Positions 44,783-57,874 of a stretch of 64,000 bases of DNA are shown in pieces. The stretch is from Oasisia sp. SBJ-2009. Its lineage: Eukaryota > Annelida > Polychaeta > Sabellida > Siboglinidae. A model generated the notes under the pieces. The model worked only from the letters and a program-made list of their open reading frames with translations. It did not search any database and was not told where the DNA came from. Numbering within the stretch: the first letter of the stretch is position 1; each line of letters begins with the position of its first letter. Made by a program: the position numbers and the translations under genes. Where the stretch lies: contig OZ024867.1 of NCBI GenBank assembly GCA_964017155.1, positions 9,689,525 to 9,753,524 on the forward strand, in the 5' to 3' direction.

Positions 44783-46935
44783 TGATCATTGACCAGCTGA
44801 TGTAGGATTGACACAGCTGATGGAGGATTGACACAGCTGATGGAGGATTGACACAACTGATGAAGGATTGACACAGCTGACGGAGGATTGACACAGCTGA
44901 TGGAGGATTGACATAGCTGATGGAGGGTTGACATAGCTGATGAAGGATTGACAGAGCTGATGGAGGATTGACACAGCTGATGGAGGGTTGACCACCTGAT
45001 GAAGGATTGACACAGCTGATGTAGGATTGACACAGCTGTTGGAGCATTGACACAGCTCTTAGAGGATTGACACAGCTCTTGGAGGATTGACACAGCTGTT
45101 GGAGGATTGACACAGCTGATGGAGGATTGACACAGCTGTTGGAGGATTGACACAGCTGATGGAGGATTGACACAGCTGTTGGAGGATTGACACAGCTCTT
45201 AGAGGATTGACACAGCTGTTGGAGGATTGACACAGCTCTTAGAGGATTGACACAGCTGTTGGAGGATTGACACAGCTGTTGGAGGATTGACACAGCTCAT
45301 GGAGGATTGACACAGCTGATGGAGGATTGACACAGCTGTTGGAGGATCGACACAGCTATTGGAGGATTGACACAGCTGTTGGAGGATTGACACAGCTGTT
45401 GGGGGATTGACACAGCTGATGGAGGATTGGCACAGCTGTTGGAGGATTGACACAGCTGTTGGAGGATTGACACAGCTCTTAGAGGATTGACACAGCTGTT
45501 GGAGGATTGACACAGCTCTTAGAGGATTGACACAGCTGTTGGAGGACTGACACAGCTGTTGGAGGATTGACACAGCTGATGGAGGATTGACACAGCTGAT
45601 GGAGGATTGACACAGCTGTTGGAGGATTGACACAGCTATTGGAGGATTGACACAGCTGTTGGAGGATTGACACAGCTATTGGAGGATTGACACAGCTGTT
45701 GGAGGATTGACACAGCTGTTGGAGGATTGACACACCTGTTGGAGGATTGACACAGCTGATGGAGGATTGGCACAGCTGTTGGAGGATTGACACAGCTGTT
45801 GGAGGATTGACACAGCTGATGGAGGATTGACACAACTGTTGGAGGATTGACACAGCTGTTGGAGGATTGCCACAGCTGTTGGAGGATTGACACATCTGTT
45901 GGAGGATTGACATAGCTGATGGAGGATTGACACAGCTGTTGGAGGATTGACACATCTGTTGGAGGATTGACACAGCTGATGGAAGATTGACACAGCTGTT
46001 GGAGGATTGACACAGCTATTGGAGGATTGACACAGCTGTTGGAGGATTGACACAGCTGATGGAGGATTGACACAGCTGATGGAGGATTGACACAGCTGAT
46101 GGAGGATTGACACAGCTATTGGACGATTGACACAGCTGTTGGAGGATTCACACAGCTGTGGGAGGATTGACACAACTGTTGGAGGATTGACACACCTGTT
46201 GGAGGATTGACACAGCTGTTGGAGGATTGACACATCTGTTGGAGGATTGACATAGCTGATGGAGGATTGACACAGCTGTTGGAGGATTGACACATCTGTT
46301 GGAGGATTGACACAGCTGATGGAAGATTGACACAGCTGTTGGAGGATTGACACAGCTATTGGAGGATTGACACAGCTGTTGGAGGATTGACACAGCTGAT
46401 GGAGGATTGACACAGCTGATGGAGGATTGACACAGCTGATGGAGGATTGACACAGCTATTGGACGATTGACACAGCTGTTGGAGGATTGACACAGCTGTG
46501 GGAGGATTGACACAGCTGTGGGAGGATTGACACAGCTGTTGGAGGATTGACACAGCTGGAGGATTGACACAGCTGTTGGAGGATTGACACAGCTGTTGGA
46601 GTATTGACACATCTGTTGGAGGATTGACACAGCTGATGGAGGATTGACACAGCTGTTGGAGGATTGACACAGCTGTTGGAGGATTGACACAGCTGATGGA
46701 GGATTGACACAGCTGTTGGAGGATTGACACAGCTGTTGGAGAATTGACACAGCTGACAGAGGATTGACACAGCTGACAGAGGATTGACACAGCTGTTGGA
46801 GGATTGACACAGGTGATGGAGGATTGACACAGCTGATGGAGGATTGACACAGCTGATGGAGGATTGACACAGCTGATGGAGGATTGACACAGCTGTTGGA
46901 GGATTGACACAGTTGTTGGAGGATTGACACAGCTG
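44783..46935. repeat. 20-bp minisatellite, locus S6 (~108 units, largest)
   Basis: Contains a 340-bp (17-unit) higher-order duplication: the variant series at 45891-46140 repeats at 46231-46480, with acatctg, atagctg, ggaagattg and ggacgattg at identical offsets. Nearly perfect 20-bp register elsewhere. Confidence 0.99.
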
Positions 46936-48584
46936 TTCGAAGTCTTGCAATTAGCTACAAAGCAAATATCAAAGCATAGTGGAACGTTCCCAAGCCCGTC
47001 TTAACAGAAAACAACACGCTGTCTGAGAGACGCAGGCGTCTGACAACCCATCAACAACGCTGAAGTCCGCGCTGAGAGATGTGCACAGTCACAAGTGGGC
47101 TCACCTACAGACATGTGCCATATCTAGCGACAGCTTTCTTGGGTTCGTTCCAGTGCCATCCCCTGATATAGTCCAGGACCGTAACCGTGAGTCCATGTTG
47201 GAAGAAACTGTTAACCTTCTCCGCGAACAGCAGGTATTACCAACCGTCTTAAATAGCGTGACTATTAAAACTATTAAATTAATGTCACTGTCAGTTTATA
47301 TGAATGTTTTGCTCACAAGATGGCACCACCATAGAATTGATTTCCCACTGATGTATACATGAATGGTGATCATGGACCAAAACCCACCAGGTTTTTGTGC
47401 AGGACCAAATTGTTTGCGGTCCAAATAATCCTCCAATGTTGAGAGCATTTGGTTGAAGAGACCAAATTGCCTAGCATGAACACGGGATTGAATGCAAGCA
47501 GCGTCGAATTTGACAGTTGCTTTCGACGTTGAAAGGAATACAACATGTTATATCTTTTTTCAAGATTGTTTTCAACCAGCCTCTTTTAGAATTAAGTGGA
47601 CCAATCAAAATCACGCAGTTCCAATGATTATGAAGTTACGCAATGAGCATCAAATTTGGCACACTGTTTTGGATATTGGCAAGTAAACATTAGGACATAC
47701 AGTTTGCAACATTGAAGATGTAATGTTAATGTGCAATATTCCAGTGAATCACTGTTTGTGATTTGTTGATTCATTCTGAATTTTCTTTGTAGTGAAAGTT
47801 TGAACAATAAAAGTATTAATATACTATTAGTATTATGTTTCTTCATTTCTAGATGTTAGAGGTATTTCATTTCAGAATGCAGTGAAGCTTCCAAATATTC
47901 TGTTTACTAGGAAGCAAGTTTTTAATTCAGAAGCTCCCAGTTTATTTAAATATAAATAATAAAATAAATTTGATTTAAGTTAAAAAATACACTTTAAATA
48001 ATAAATCCCCTTTTTTATTAATAACAAAATCCCCTTTTTTATTAATTAAAATATCCCAATTTTTTTAAACCCTGAGCACTGGGATATAAAATTTCACTAA
48101 AATGTGAAACAAGTATTTAGCTAGTGACACCAACAGATTTTCTGTTTAAATTGTAGTTATTGGTGGGCAATCATATGTGAAAAAAAGAAAACGTAACAAC
48201 TTTGTAAGCTTGACAAATACTGCAAATGCAGCAAGTAAAACCAAATGTCACACGTAATGATCAATACTGGATTTCAGTAAAGGTTTTGATGTTTTTTAAC
48301 CTAGGATTACCCTCGAAGAATTCGACCCATGCTGGACAACCTACTGCAATGAAGCAAAAGAAACGAAATATACAAAAGAAACACGACGACCAGATGTAAT
48401 ACTCAGGTAATGTTCACAGGGTAGTAGCCAGACTAAGCCAGCAGTTGATTCTATAAGTGATGGCTTTTTTTTACATCCAACTTACCCTTGGAGTTTAATT
48501 GGCTCATTCTGAAGGCCCCAAAACTGGTATTTTTTTAATAAAAACTAAACAATTGTAGCTATTGTCACATAGCCTTAATAATGA
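46936..48584. other. Truncated type II flank and spacer E
   Basis: After cttgcaattagctacaaagcaaatatcaaa the four-TM C-terminal part is deleted, and sequence resumes at gcatagtggaacgttccc. The insertion-free site is at ~47131. The LEEFDPCWTTYCNEAKETK possible exon is best preserved here (~48310-48405). No gene is firmly supported. Confidence 0.5.
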
Positions 48585-51500
48585 TAGTCCAGTTCACTAT
48601 GTCACGAATAATCGTTTCGTTCAAATTTTTGGGAGATTTGCAAAGCTATACATTTTTGGAAAGTTTAGAACCTCCTGAACCTGAAAAGTAATGTTTACAT
48701 TTTTTCTAAACACTCTAGGGCAGCCATCTTGGAATTTCAAAATGGCGACTATTTTTTGCTAACATTTTGCAATATCTCGGCTTCTAAGCATCTTAGGCTT
48801 TTGATTTTGGTGTCTAAACATACATTTTTCGAGACAAGGAATCTAATGGGACAACTTATAATGAGCTATATATAATGCATGACACTATTTTGGAAATTTT
48901 GGAAAAAATACATAAATTCTAAGTAACAATATGAGGCTCAAACGTAAATATTAGCCAACTTTTCGAGCATTGAAAATAGTCTAGTTATTAAAATCATTGT
49001 TGTCTAGTCTAATGATTACATGTATTATTAAAATCATTGTTGTCTAGAATCCAGTGTCCCATTGTTGTTGTTTCAGGCTCTGAGAGACATTTGTTGATTC
49101 ATTCTGAATTTTCTTTGTAGTGAAAGTTTGAACAATAAAAGTATTAATATACTATTAGTATTATGTTTCTTCATTTCTAGATGTTAGAGATATTTCATTT
49201 CAGAATGCAGTGAAGCTTCCAAGTATTCTGTTTACTAGGAAGCAAGTTTTTAATTCAGAAGCTCCCAGTTTATTTAAATATAAATAATAACATAAATCTG
49301 ATTTAAGTTAAAAAATACGCTTTAAATAATAAATCCCCTTTTTTATTAATAAAAAAATCCCCTTTTTTATTACCAGGTAATTAAAATATCCCAATTTTTT
49401 AAATCCCTGACCACTGGGATATAAAATGTCACTAAAATGTGAAACAAGTATTTAGCTAGTGACACCAACAGATTTTCTTTTTAAATTGTACTTATTGGTG
49501 TGCAATCATATGTGAAAAAAGAAAACGTAACAACTTTATAAGCTTTTGGAAATTTTGGAAAAAATACATCAATTCTAAGTAACAATATGAGGCTCAAACG
49601 TTAAATATTAGCCAACTTTTCGAGCATTGAAAATAGTCTAGTTATTAAAATCATTGTTGTCTAGTCTAATGATTACATGTATTATTAAAATCATTGTTGT
49701 CTAGAATCCAGTGTCCCATTGTTGTTGTTTCAGGCTCTGAGAGACATGGAGTCGACCACGAATGAGGTCCCCAAACTTACTGGTGGACGGCCGTGCCAAA
49801 CCACTGACTATAAACTGTGTGTTGTGTGTCAAAAAGAAGCCGAACCTTTAGTGCTGCATCCAAGATTAACGTCATACCACAACCTCATAGAGACAGTGAT
49901 GGAGCGAGCCAGCTTGCATGATACCGATTGTGTTCCAGTGCAGAAACGGCTTAAAGACTGCACAGCAGAAACACTGCAAAGAGAGAATGCTGCTTGGCAT
50001 CGTACTTGCTAGGATGACGAACACAGTCCAGAGAGAGCGTGCAAGAGACCGACAGCAACACTCCATGTCTACTGGGTCACACACTCCCAGGGTGAAAGGT
50101 CGCAGATCAAGAAGTGCTGATGACGTGAATAATGTGACTGGCTCAGCTGCACCATATACCCGATCATCAACACGACCTTTGAACAAGGACATGTGTTTCT
50201 TTTGCCAGACAGACAATGACCAGAAACTCTTCAGTGTCAGAACAGGGAATGCCGGACAATCACCAAAGCAAGCAGTGCAAGCGTCTTCAGGTCCAGAACT
50301 GAAAACTAGATACAGTACTTGCATTGATGATGGTGATGCCCATGCTATGGATATCTAGCATCACAAGGCTTGCTGGACCAAACACGTGTTCCACGTTCTG
50401 CGGGATGACACCAACCAAGCACCCAAGACAAAACAAAGTCCCACACAAGGATCCAGCTTCGTTGAACTGCTGAACATCATAGGTACACAGACCAGAGATG
50501 GAGCATACCTCTCAATCCAAGACATCGAGAACACATATGTCAGCATGCTACATTTGGGTGGAACAGAGGCCCTGGAAAATCATTCACCTGCCTTCACCAG
50601 GCAATGGTTGAAAGACAGAATCCTTTCTGAATTACCACACGTAACATCAGTCCGACAGAGAAACATGCGAAGTCTTGTACTGTCCAGAGGCCTGTGATGC
50701 AGACATGCTCCAGACTGCTATCAGAACTGCAGATGACACTGAAAGCATGAAAAACCTCTACCAATCAGCCAGACTCCTTCGCCAACGAATTGAGCAGTTC
50801 ACCAAGACAGTGAAGACGTCCAGTTCCATAGTAGTAACCAGTACCCTGGATGATGTACCGGTGGAACTGTATACCATGATCCGCTGGATAATGGCGGGAC
50901 CTGCAGACAAACTGCAAACAGAAGTGCGGACAACTATTGTTGACAGGGGTGCACTAACCCTGATCTAAAACCTGATGTTTGGTTTCAAATCCAAGTCACG
51001 TGCAAACCGAGTGACGAGGGTGCTGGATTCCGGTCTCAACACGCTAGGGAAAACCCCCAAGTACTGGGATTGACCCTGACCATCCTTCATGAGACAAGAA
51101 ACTTGTGAATCTCCTCAATGCACAGGGTCACTGTGCGTCCTACAGCCGTGCCCTCATCGTGGAAACAGCCCTTGCCAATGCTGTAGTGGAGAACACAAAG
51201 CAGTGCCAGGGGCTGTATGTGCCACCTTTCTTGAAGAAGGGCCCGTTTATGTTCTTTCCCTCAGACAACACAGACTTTGCTGAGGACACTGCTGATGGCA
51301 AGGGTACAACACATGGGACAGTCACTGCCATCTACCAGAAGGCTGATGACCCTGGTGAACCAATCACACCCCCTCTCTCTACGCATTGGTGACACAAAGT
51401 CAAAGAGTCTCCATGTCTCTCTGAAACAACAACAATGGGACACTGGATTCTAGACAACAATGACTTTAATAATACATGTAATTATTAGACTAGACAACAA

Positions 51501-52247
51501 TGATTTTAATAACTAGACTATTTTCAATGTTCGAAAAGTTGGCTAATATTTACCATTTGAGCCTCAGGTTGTTACTTAGAATTTATGTATTTTTTCCAAA
51601 ATTTCCAAAATAGTGTCATGCATTATATATATCTTATTATAAGTTGTCCCATTAGATTCCTTGTCTGTGAAAATGTATGTTTAGACACCAAAATCAAAAG
51701 CCTAAGATGCTTAGAAGCCGAGATATTGCAACATGTGAGCAAAAAATAGTCAACATTTTGAAAATCCAAGATGGCCGCCATAGTGTTTAGAAAAAATGTA
51801 AACATTACTTTTCAGGTTCAGTAGGTCGTAATCTTTCCAAAAATGTATAGTTTTGCAAATCTCCAAAAAATGTGAACGAAAAGTTTAATCTGTACATAGT
51901 GAACTAGACTAGAAGTACATTTTGGTCATTTGTTTAGTAAACATTGTGATTTATGCTGTCTTGCATTAAATGTAGTGCATTGAAAGTTGTGTCATTAGAT
52001 TCCTTGTCTCTGAAAAATGTATATTTAGACACCAAAATCAAAAGCCTAAGATGCTTAGAAGCCGAGATATTGCAAAATGTGAGCAAAAAATAGTCGCCAT
52101 TTTGAAAATCCAAGATGGCCACCATAGAGTGTTTAGAAATCATGTAAACATTACTTTTCAGGTTCAGTAGGTCGTAATCTTTCCAAAAATGTATAGTTTT
52201 GCAAATCTCCAAAAAATTTGAATGAAATTACACAAGGAACTGGACTA
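48585..52247. mobile_element. Long-TIR DNA transposon, copy 2 (with internal rearrangement)
   Basis: Ends TAGTCCAGTTC (48585) and GAACTGGACTA (52247), with TGA on both sides (48582-48584, 52248-52250). The left repeat runs to gagagacat at 49090, then jumps back to spacer sequence (49090-49545 repeats 47762-48215), then re-enters the left repeat at ttggaaattttgg (49546). The right outer repeat is more complete than in copy 1. Confidence 0.75.
49746..51392 (+). pseudogene. Multi-zinc-motif gene, copy 2
   Basis: Same motif order and the same breaks as copy 1 (TAG after WHRTC, frameshifts, TAG after HAMDI, TAA at ~50966). Differs by ADDVN for AEDVN, CIDDGDAH for CIADGDAH and TEALEN for TEDLEN. 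Shared lesions show it was already dead when the macro-repeat was copied. Confidence 0.55.
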
Positions 52248-52456
52248 TGAGTTTAAATTATGTCACGTGTGTATTTTAGTCCATTTCACATCATAAAACA
52301 CATTTCAAGTTTCTCAACTGGCTTAACAGTTAACATCCATGTGTCCACCAAAAATGTGTGACTGGCAAAGATGTTATCCTACATAAGACCCTGATCCTGC
52401 ATAAAACCCTGAACTAAGGTATACAGTTGATTATAAGCAATTAAATGTGTAAACTA

Positions 52457-53080
52457 TTAAAGACACTTTTCCACTGCCTTTGATCAAAGAATGTACCGAT
52501 AACTTGGCAGATAACCTGTGGTTTCACACACTACACCCTGCAAGTGGCTATTGGCAAATCATGGTAGATGAACACGACCGTCACAAAACAGTGTTCCTTA
52601 TCAAATACAGTCTCTTTGAACATATCAGAATGGCCTAGGGGTTATGCAAAGCACCTGCCACATTCCAAAGGGTTAAGAATCTTGTCCTACTCTCGCATGC
52701 AACAAGGTACTGGTATACTTAGATGACGTAATGATATTAGGAAGGAGCTTTGAGGAGTCCCTCGAAAACTTGGAAGTCATTCTCTAGAGATTTGAGCCGA
52801 ACAGTTTAAAACTGAAACCAAAGAAATGTTACTAGTTTAGCAGAGATTTGCCTCCTTGGATGTATAGTGTCCCACCAGGGTGTTTCCATCACTAATGACC
52901 ATATCATGAGTGTACTAAACTAGCCACGACCAAGGAATGCATTGCAAGTGAGTAAGTTCACAACTACATGGGGAATTTATTCAGGGATTATCTGAAAAAA
53001 CGAAATATTGAAGAAATCAAAAGAACCATTTGAATGGACTGATTCGTGTGAAACCAAATCTAGGTATGAGATTATATTTC
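52457..53080 (+). pseudogene. Ty3/gypsy RT remnant, copy 4
   Basis: Paralogue of 27655-28260 with the same TAG after HIRMA and the KECIASE and FEWTD blocks. Within the YLDD block the codons after it read gtaatgata rather than gtaattgta. Confidence 0.8.
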
Positions 53081-53386
53081 ATATTGATCCTTACGCGAGG
53101 AGGCAGCACTACTGATGCTGGAGTAGAAAGGAAGATCGACTGAAACCAGTTCAAGGTCCATATGTTAAATAGGCATCGGATATGAATAGCCAATCAGCGG
53201 ACGGCAGACGTATGCGCGAACTTTTGCAGCATACAAAGAAACCAGACCTTTAACACTGTTAGTTAATATCTGGTTTATTTGCGCTTAAGTGTTTCACGTT
53301 CACGACCGAGTCAGCTCCGTGGGGACAGTCAACGCAGTATTGAGTATACTTCATTATTGTTTAATAGTTGACCATGTTCTTATATT

Positions 53387-53584
53387 GAATATATTGTTCA
53401 TGGCTCCAATAATGGTTTATTGTAGTATAATTTAACTTACTTTGGAGCTTAATTGTCGAAGATGAGTGAACAAGGCTCGTAGATGACGGGTCGAAACGTC
53501 GCACTCATCTTTGACAATTAACCTCCAAGGTAAGTTAAATTATACTACAATAAACCATTCTTGGAGCCATGAACAATATATTCA
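53387..53584. repeat. Inverted repeat at the 5' end of the second Penelope remnant
   Basis: Same ~82-bp arms and loop as 28592-28789. One arm change (cgaagatgag versus catctttgac) makes a G-T type mismatch in the stem. Confidence 0.88.
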
Positions 53585-53643
53585 ATATCGTTCTTCGATA
53601 ACATGGACAAGAGGTCTTAAAACTACTCAGATCGGCAATTACG

Positions 53644-54900
53644 ATGGTAAGAAAGGTCGCCCGATGGGAAAATCACAAACGATTTAATGTAAGATGCAGT
53701 CGATATAAAATCACCCCGTCAAACATAAGCATGACTACGAACGTAACTGGCGTAAGAGCACAGCACATCGTAAAGAAAGCAGAATTACAACTTCTCGGAG
53801 TACGCATACTGCAGTGTACAGACACGATTAAGAAACTGAACGAAACCCTAACAACAGATAAACAACAGCTGGAGGCCGTCTTGAACAGTGACGATATGGC
53901 GGAAACGGAACGGTTGCTCATGGCTGCGCAGAGACACACATTTGAGGAAACTAGATCACGACAACAAAGTATGTTCGAGAGACTTTACAACAAATCTCAA
54001 ATAAGAAAGAAGTGACAGACACCGACATAGACACTAACAGGTGGGTAATGAACCTGAGCGATCGGCAGATCAGTGATGAAAAACAATCTATACTTAGTAA
54101 AGGTTTAAACTTTGCCATTACTTCGACTACCCTCCCGGTCGAAGAAATCATAGCCAGTACTGAGGTAGTCGTGAAATATATGACAGAGACCACGGCAGAA
54201 GAACTCAGAGGGGAGGTTGTACGTACCATCAAACGAGCTAAACTCCTGAAATCAGTAAGGGGGAGAGGGTAGCTCTACAGGCACTGAAAAAAGACAACTC
54301 CATCATCATACTCCCTGCAGACAAAGGTAGAGCCACGGTAATCATGTATACTACCGAATATAGAGAAAACGACCGACACAGTGGGGGATATGAACACATA
54401 CACCAGACTTAGCAAAGACCCCATACATAACTATAAGAACAGAATGATCAACATCCTAAGGTAGAGGAAGAGAAATTGGATCCATCTCAGACAAACTCTA
54501 CTGGAAGCTATGCCCAGAGTCGGAAGAACACCCAAAATTGTATGGGACACCTAAGATACACAAAAACAACAAACCCCTTAGGTGTATAGTATCCAGTTGT
54601 GGCAGTATTACATACAATGCAGCCAAATACCTGGCTAGCATACTCATCCCCATTGTGGGTAAGAACTGTCACAGCATCAAACATACCAAGTAACTAGTCA
54701 ACAAGCTAAGAGGCCTGGAAATACCACCTGCACGCAAACTTGTGTCATATGATGTCACAGCACTCTTCACCATTGTTCCAGTGGATAAGGCACTGGAAGT
54801 CATCACAGAGAGACTACATGAAGGTGACACCCTAACCAGCCGCACGGAAATGACAATCCCACAGATAGTTGAGCTCCTCGACTTCTGTCTGAATACTTAG
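53644..54900 (+). pseudogene. Penelope-like RT, copy 2
   Basis: Same layout as copy 1: GTGA frameshift overlap at 54012-54015, LPADKGRATV, TPKIHKNNKPLRCIVSS, SYDVTALFTIVPVDKAL, end at FCLNT. Substitutions include ETERLL for EMERFL and EGDTL for EDDTL. Confidence 0.85.
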
Positions 54901-54979
54901 AACTGGCTACATCTTTTTTTAGGTAATAGCATCAGCCTTGGTTTCCAGAGGGCACAGTTGTAATATGCCGTGACTAAAC

Positions 54980-55308
54980 ATGGGCGACAACGAGGAAGAA
55001 GAACACACCGGAACAATCTCATATGTGACACAGTGTGGACGTCAGGGGCTTAATTGCGAGATGATATACCTGGGATGTTTCTGTGGTGGAGCCAGAGGTT
55101 TGCTTGGGGTGTTTATGTTGCACTACATTGATGGCATAGAACACCTCAGCAGTGTCGGGTCCATCCAAGTGAAGCGATGATATCCAGGTTGTTAACTGTC
55201 GCCTTCTTTCTCATCATTTGCCTTGTGTGCATACGTTACATGGTTGACAAAAAGACAAAGCGCAGTATCATAGCAATGATGCTTGTTTTCGCTGCAACAA
55301 TGATCATT
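54980..55308 (+). pseudogene. Four-TM-like protein, N-terminal part (S7)
   Basis: MGDNEEEEHTGTISYV variant, with TGA after SIQVKR as in S3. Leads into the satellite at CAACAATGATCATTGACACAG. Confidence 0.45.
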
Positions 55309-55658
55309 GACACAGCTGTTGGGGGATTGACACAGCTGTTGGAGGATTGACAAAGCTGTTGGAGGATTGACACAGCTGTTGGAGGATTGACACAGCTGTT
55401 GGAGGATTGACACAGCTGTTGGAGGATTGACACAGCTGTTGGAGGATTGACACAGCTGTTGGAGGATTGACACAGCTGTTGGAGGATTGACACAGCAGCT
55501 GGAAGATTGACACAGCTGTTGGAGGATTGACACAGCTGTTGGAGGACTGACACAGCTTTTGGAGGATTGACACAGTTGATGGAGGATTAACACAGCTGTT
55601 GGAGGTTTGACACAGCTGTTGGAGGATTGACACAGCTGTTGGAGGATTGACACAGGTG
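55309..55658. repeat. 20-bp minisatellite, locus S7 (~17 units)
   Basis: Closely similar to the end of S1, including the CAGCAGCTGGAAGATTG unit and the terminal series of variant units before the right flank. Confidence 0.98.
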
Positions 55659-55890
55659 TTGGAGGTCTTGCAATTAGCTACAAAGCAAAGGTCAACGGAA
55701 ACGCTGGAAATGCATAGGATGCACTGAACGAAAAGTTCTATGACTGGGACTATTCTTCAGACTACAGCTTACACTACTACGAACCTGCATTAGACTCATG
55801 CGTTGCGGCGATAATTATCTGAACAAGTGTCGCTCTTGTCATAGGTGTACAGTCGACAACAAGTGCGACACTTGTGCACAGTGGACTGAT
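55659..55890 (+). pseudogene. Four-TM-like protein, C-terminal part (S7, type I flank)
   Basis: As S1 with a 3-bp deletion beside the shared TAG (gcataggatgc). TGA within the last hydrophobic segment. The alternative +1 frame 55798-56109 is open. Confidence 0.45.
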
Positions 55891-56066
55891 AAAGTATGGG
55901 CTGGGATAGTGGAACGTTCCCAAGCCCGACTTAACAGAAAACGCCACTTCATCTCCGAGACACAGGCGTCTGACAACCCGTCAACAACACTGATGCCTGC
56001 GCTGAGAGATGCGCACAGCCACAAGTGGGCTTGCCTACAGATATGTACCTTATCTAGCGACAGCTT

Positions 56067-56225
56067 ATTATCATTTTATTGTGTATTGACAACTGTAGGC
56101 CCTATATGATTCACCAATGTTTTTATTACTGTCATTTTATGTGTGACTGAAGAAAAATTTCCGTTTTTAAATGGACAATAAAGGTTTTTGAATCTTTGAA
56201 TCTTTGAATCTTGAATCTGAATCTT
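56067..56225 (+). mobile_element. LINE/SINE-like tail insertion (S7)
   Basis: Same site as S1, with one extra TTTGAATC unit in the tail. Confidence 0.73.
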
Positions 56226-57382
56226 TCTTGGGTTCGTTCCCGTGCCATCCCTGGATATCGTCCAGAACCATAACCGTAAGTCCATGTTGGAAGAAATTGT
56301 TAACCTTCTCCGCAAACAGCAGGTATTACCAACCGTCGTAAATAGCGCGACTATTTAATCTAGTAAATGAATGTCACTGTCAGTTTGTATTAATGTTTTG
56401 CCCACAAGATGGCACCACGCTATAATTGATTTCCCACTGATACATGAATGGTGATCATGGACCAAAACCCAACAGGTTTTTGTGCAGGATCAAATTTTTC
56501 CGGTCCAAATAATCCTGGTTGCTGTCAGTGCACATGCCCATGCGTATGCACACGCACACGCACACGCAAACCTTAGTTTGGGCAAAATTAACCTAAATTA
56601 TTAGCATTCTGTACCACTTTGCCCATCATTTTTCTAGGGGAATGCTGCATATAATGCAATATTGTATGACTTAAGGTGTGTTCACACTGTTCAATCTGCT
56701 TTGAACGTTGAAAGCAGTTTGGTTGAAGAGACCAAACTGCCTAGTTTGAACACAGGATTGAACGCAAGCAGTGTCGAATTCAACGGTTGCTTTCGACGTT
56801 GAAAGGAATAGAACATGTTCTATCTTTTTTCAAGATTGTTTTCAACCAGCGTCTTTTTGAATTAAGTGAACCAATCAAAATCACGCAATTCCAAGGATTA
56901 TTAACCCACAATAGCATTGCTGAAGTTAAGCGATGAGCACACAGCAGCATTTATAGAATGTTTCCACGGTTTTAACTGTTTGTGGAACATTTCACTCGAG
57001 TCATATCACAAGAAAGAAGTAAAAAGAGCTGTTCTTTGATCCATTGCATTTTCGAATGGAAACGAACCATGAGAAGGAAATGACAGGTGAGTTACAAATG
57101 TGACAGAGTCTGGTGAACTTACAGTTAACTCGTCTGAATTATTAGTGCCTTTTTGAAATGGTTTTACCACCTTTTTAATGTGTATATGTTTGTAAATAAA
57201 TACTCCGGTAATTCACGTGGTAATCAAAGTATTTTGAATTGCAAATTTATGTCGGTAACTATTTATGTTGTTCCATGTTTATTTTTCTGATACAATGAAA
57301 GTGAGCAACATGCATATTAATTGGATGGAATTCATCATGTGATCACAACCTGCGAACATATGAAACCACTACGCATATCAAT
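56226..57382. other. Spacer between S7 and hAT copy 4
   Basis: Paralogue of 18290-19437. Same stem-loop and donor-like GTGAGT at ~57088. No gene supported. Confidence 0.55.
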
Positions 57383-57874
57383 GTGGCTCCAGTGAAGCCG
57401 TGTACAAAGCCAGAAGAAGAAATAAGCATTGAAGTTTATGCAGGGTGGGTTTCCGATCTGACCTGGATCAGCCGTAGCGACAGAGGAGTGTCACATGCTT
57501 TTAGCTGTGTATTCAATTCGTATTTCAGTGTTGCCGTGGGTGGAAAACACGACGCCTTTCGCCATGTTACAAGATCTCAGCACGGGGCTCTCAATCAAGC
57601 GGCCCAGAGAAACGACTGAGTGACATCGTTTTTTGTTAACCCGAAGGACCAGGAGATAACAAAGTGTGTCATTGTCACCGAGACTTTGTTCGCCAACTTG
57701 GTCGCTGAACACAACCTTTTCTTTCGGCTTGCGGATCACTTGATGAAAGTCGTGAAGAAGATGTTCCTCGATAGCGAAACGGCAAAAAAGATCTCCTGCA
57801 GGTGTCAAAAGACTACAGTGATCGTAAAGAGTGCTACCGGTCTCCGACAAATATTGTTGTGTTTAGTAACTTAA
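57383..57874 (+). pseudogene. hAT-type BED fragment, copy 4 (nonsense)
   Basis: TGA at 57617-57619, the same codon as in copy 2. The finger reads SCVFNSYFS, so its second Cys is lost as well. GTG start. Confidence 0.6.

Noticed and set aside
44783..46935. CRISPR-like regular array
   Set aside because: There are no unique spacers: the whole 20-bp unit repeats with scattered substitutions, in eukaryotic sequence. It is a minisatellite.
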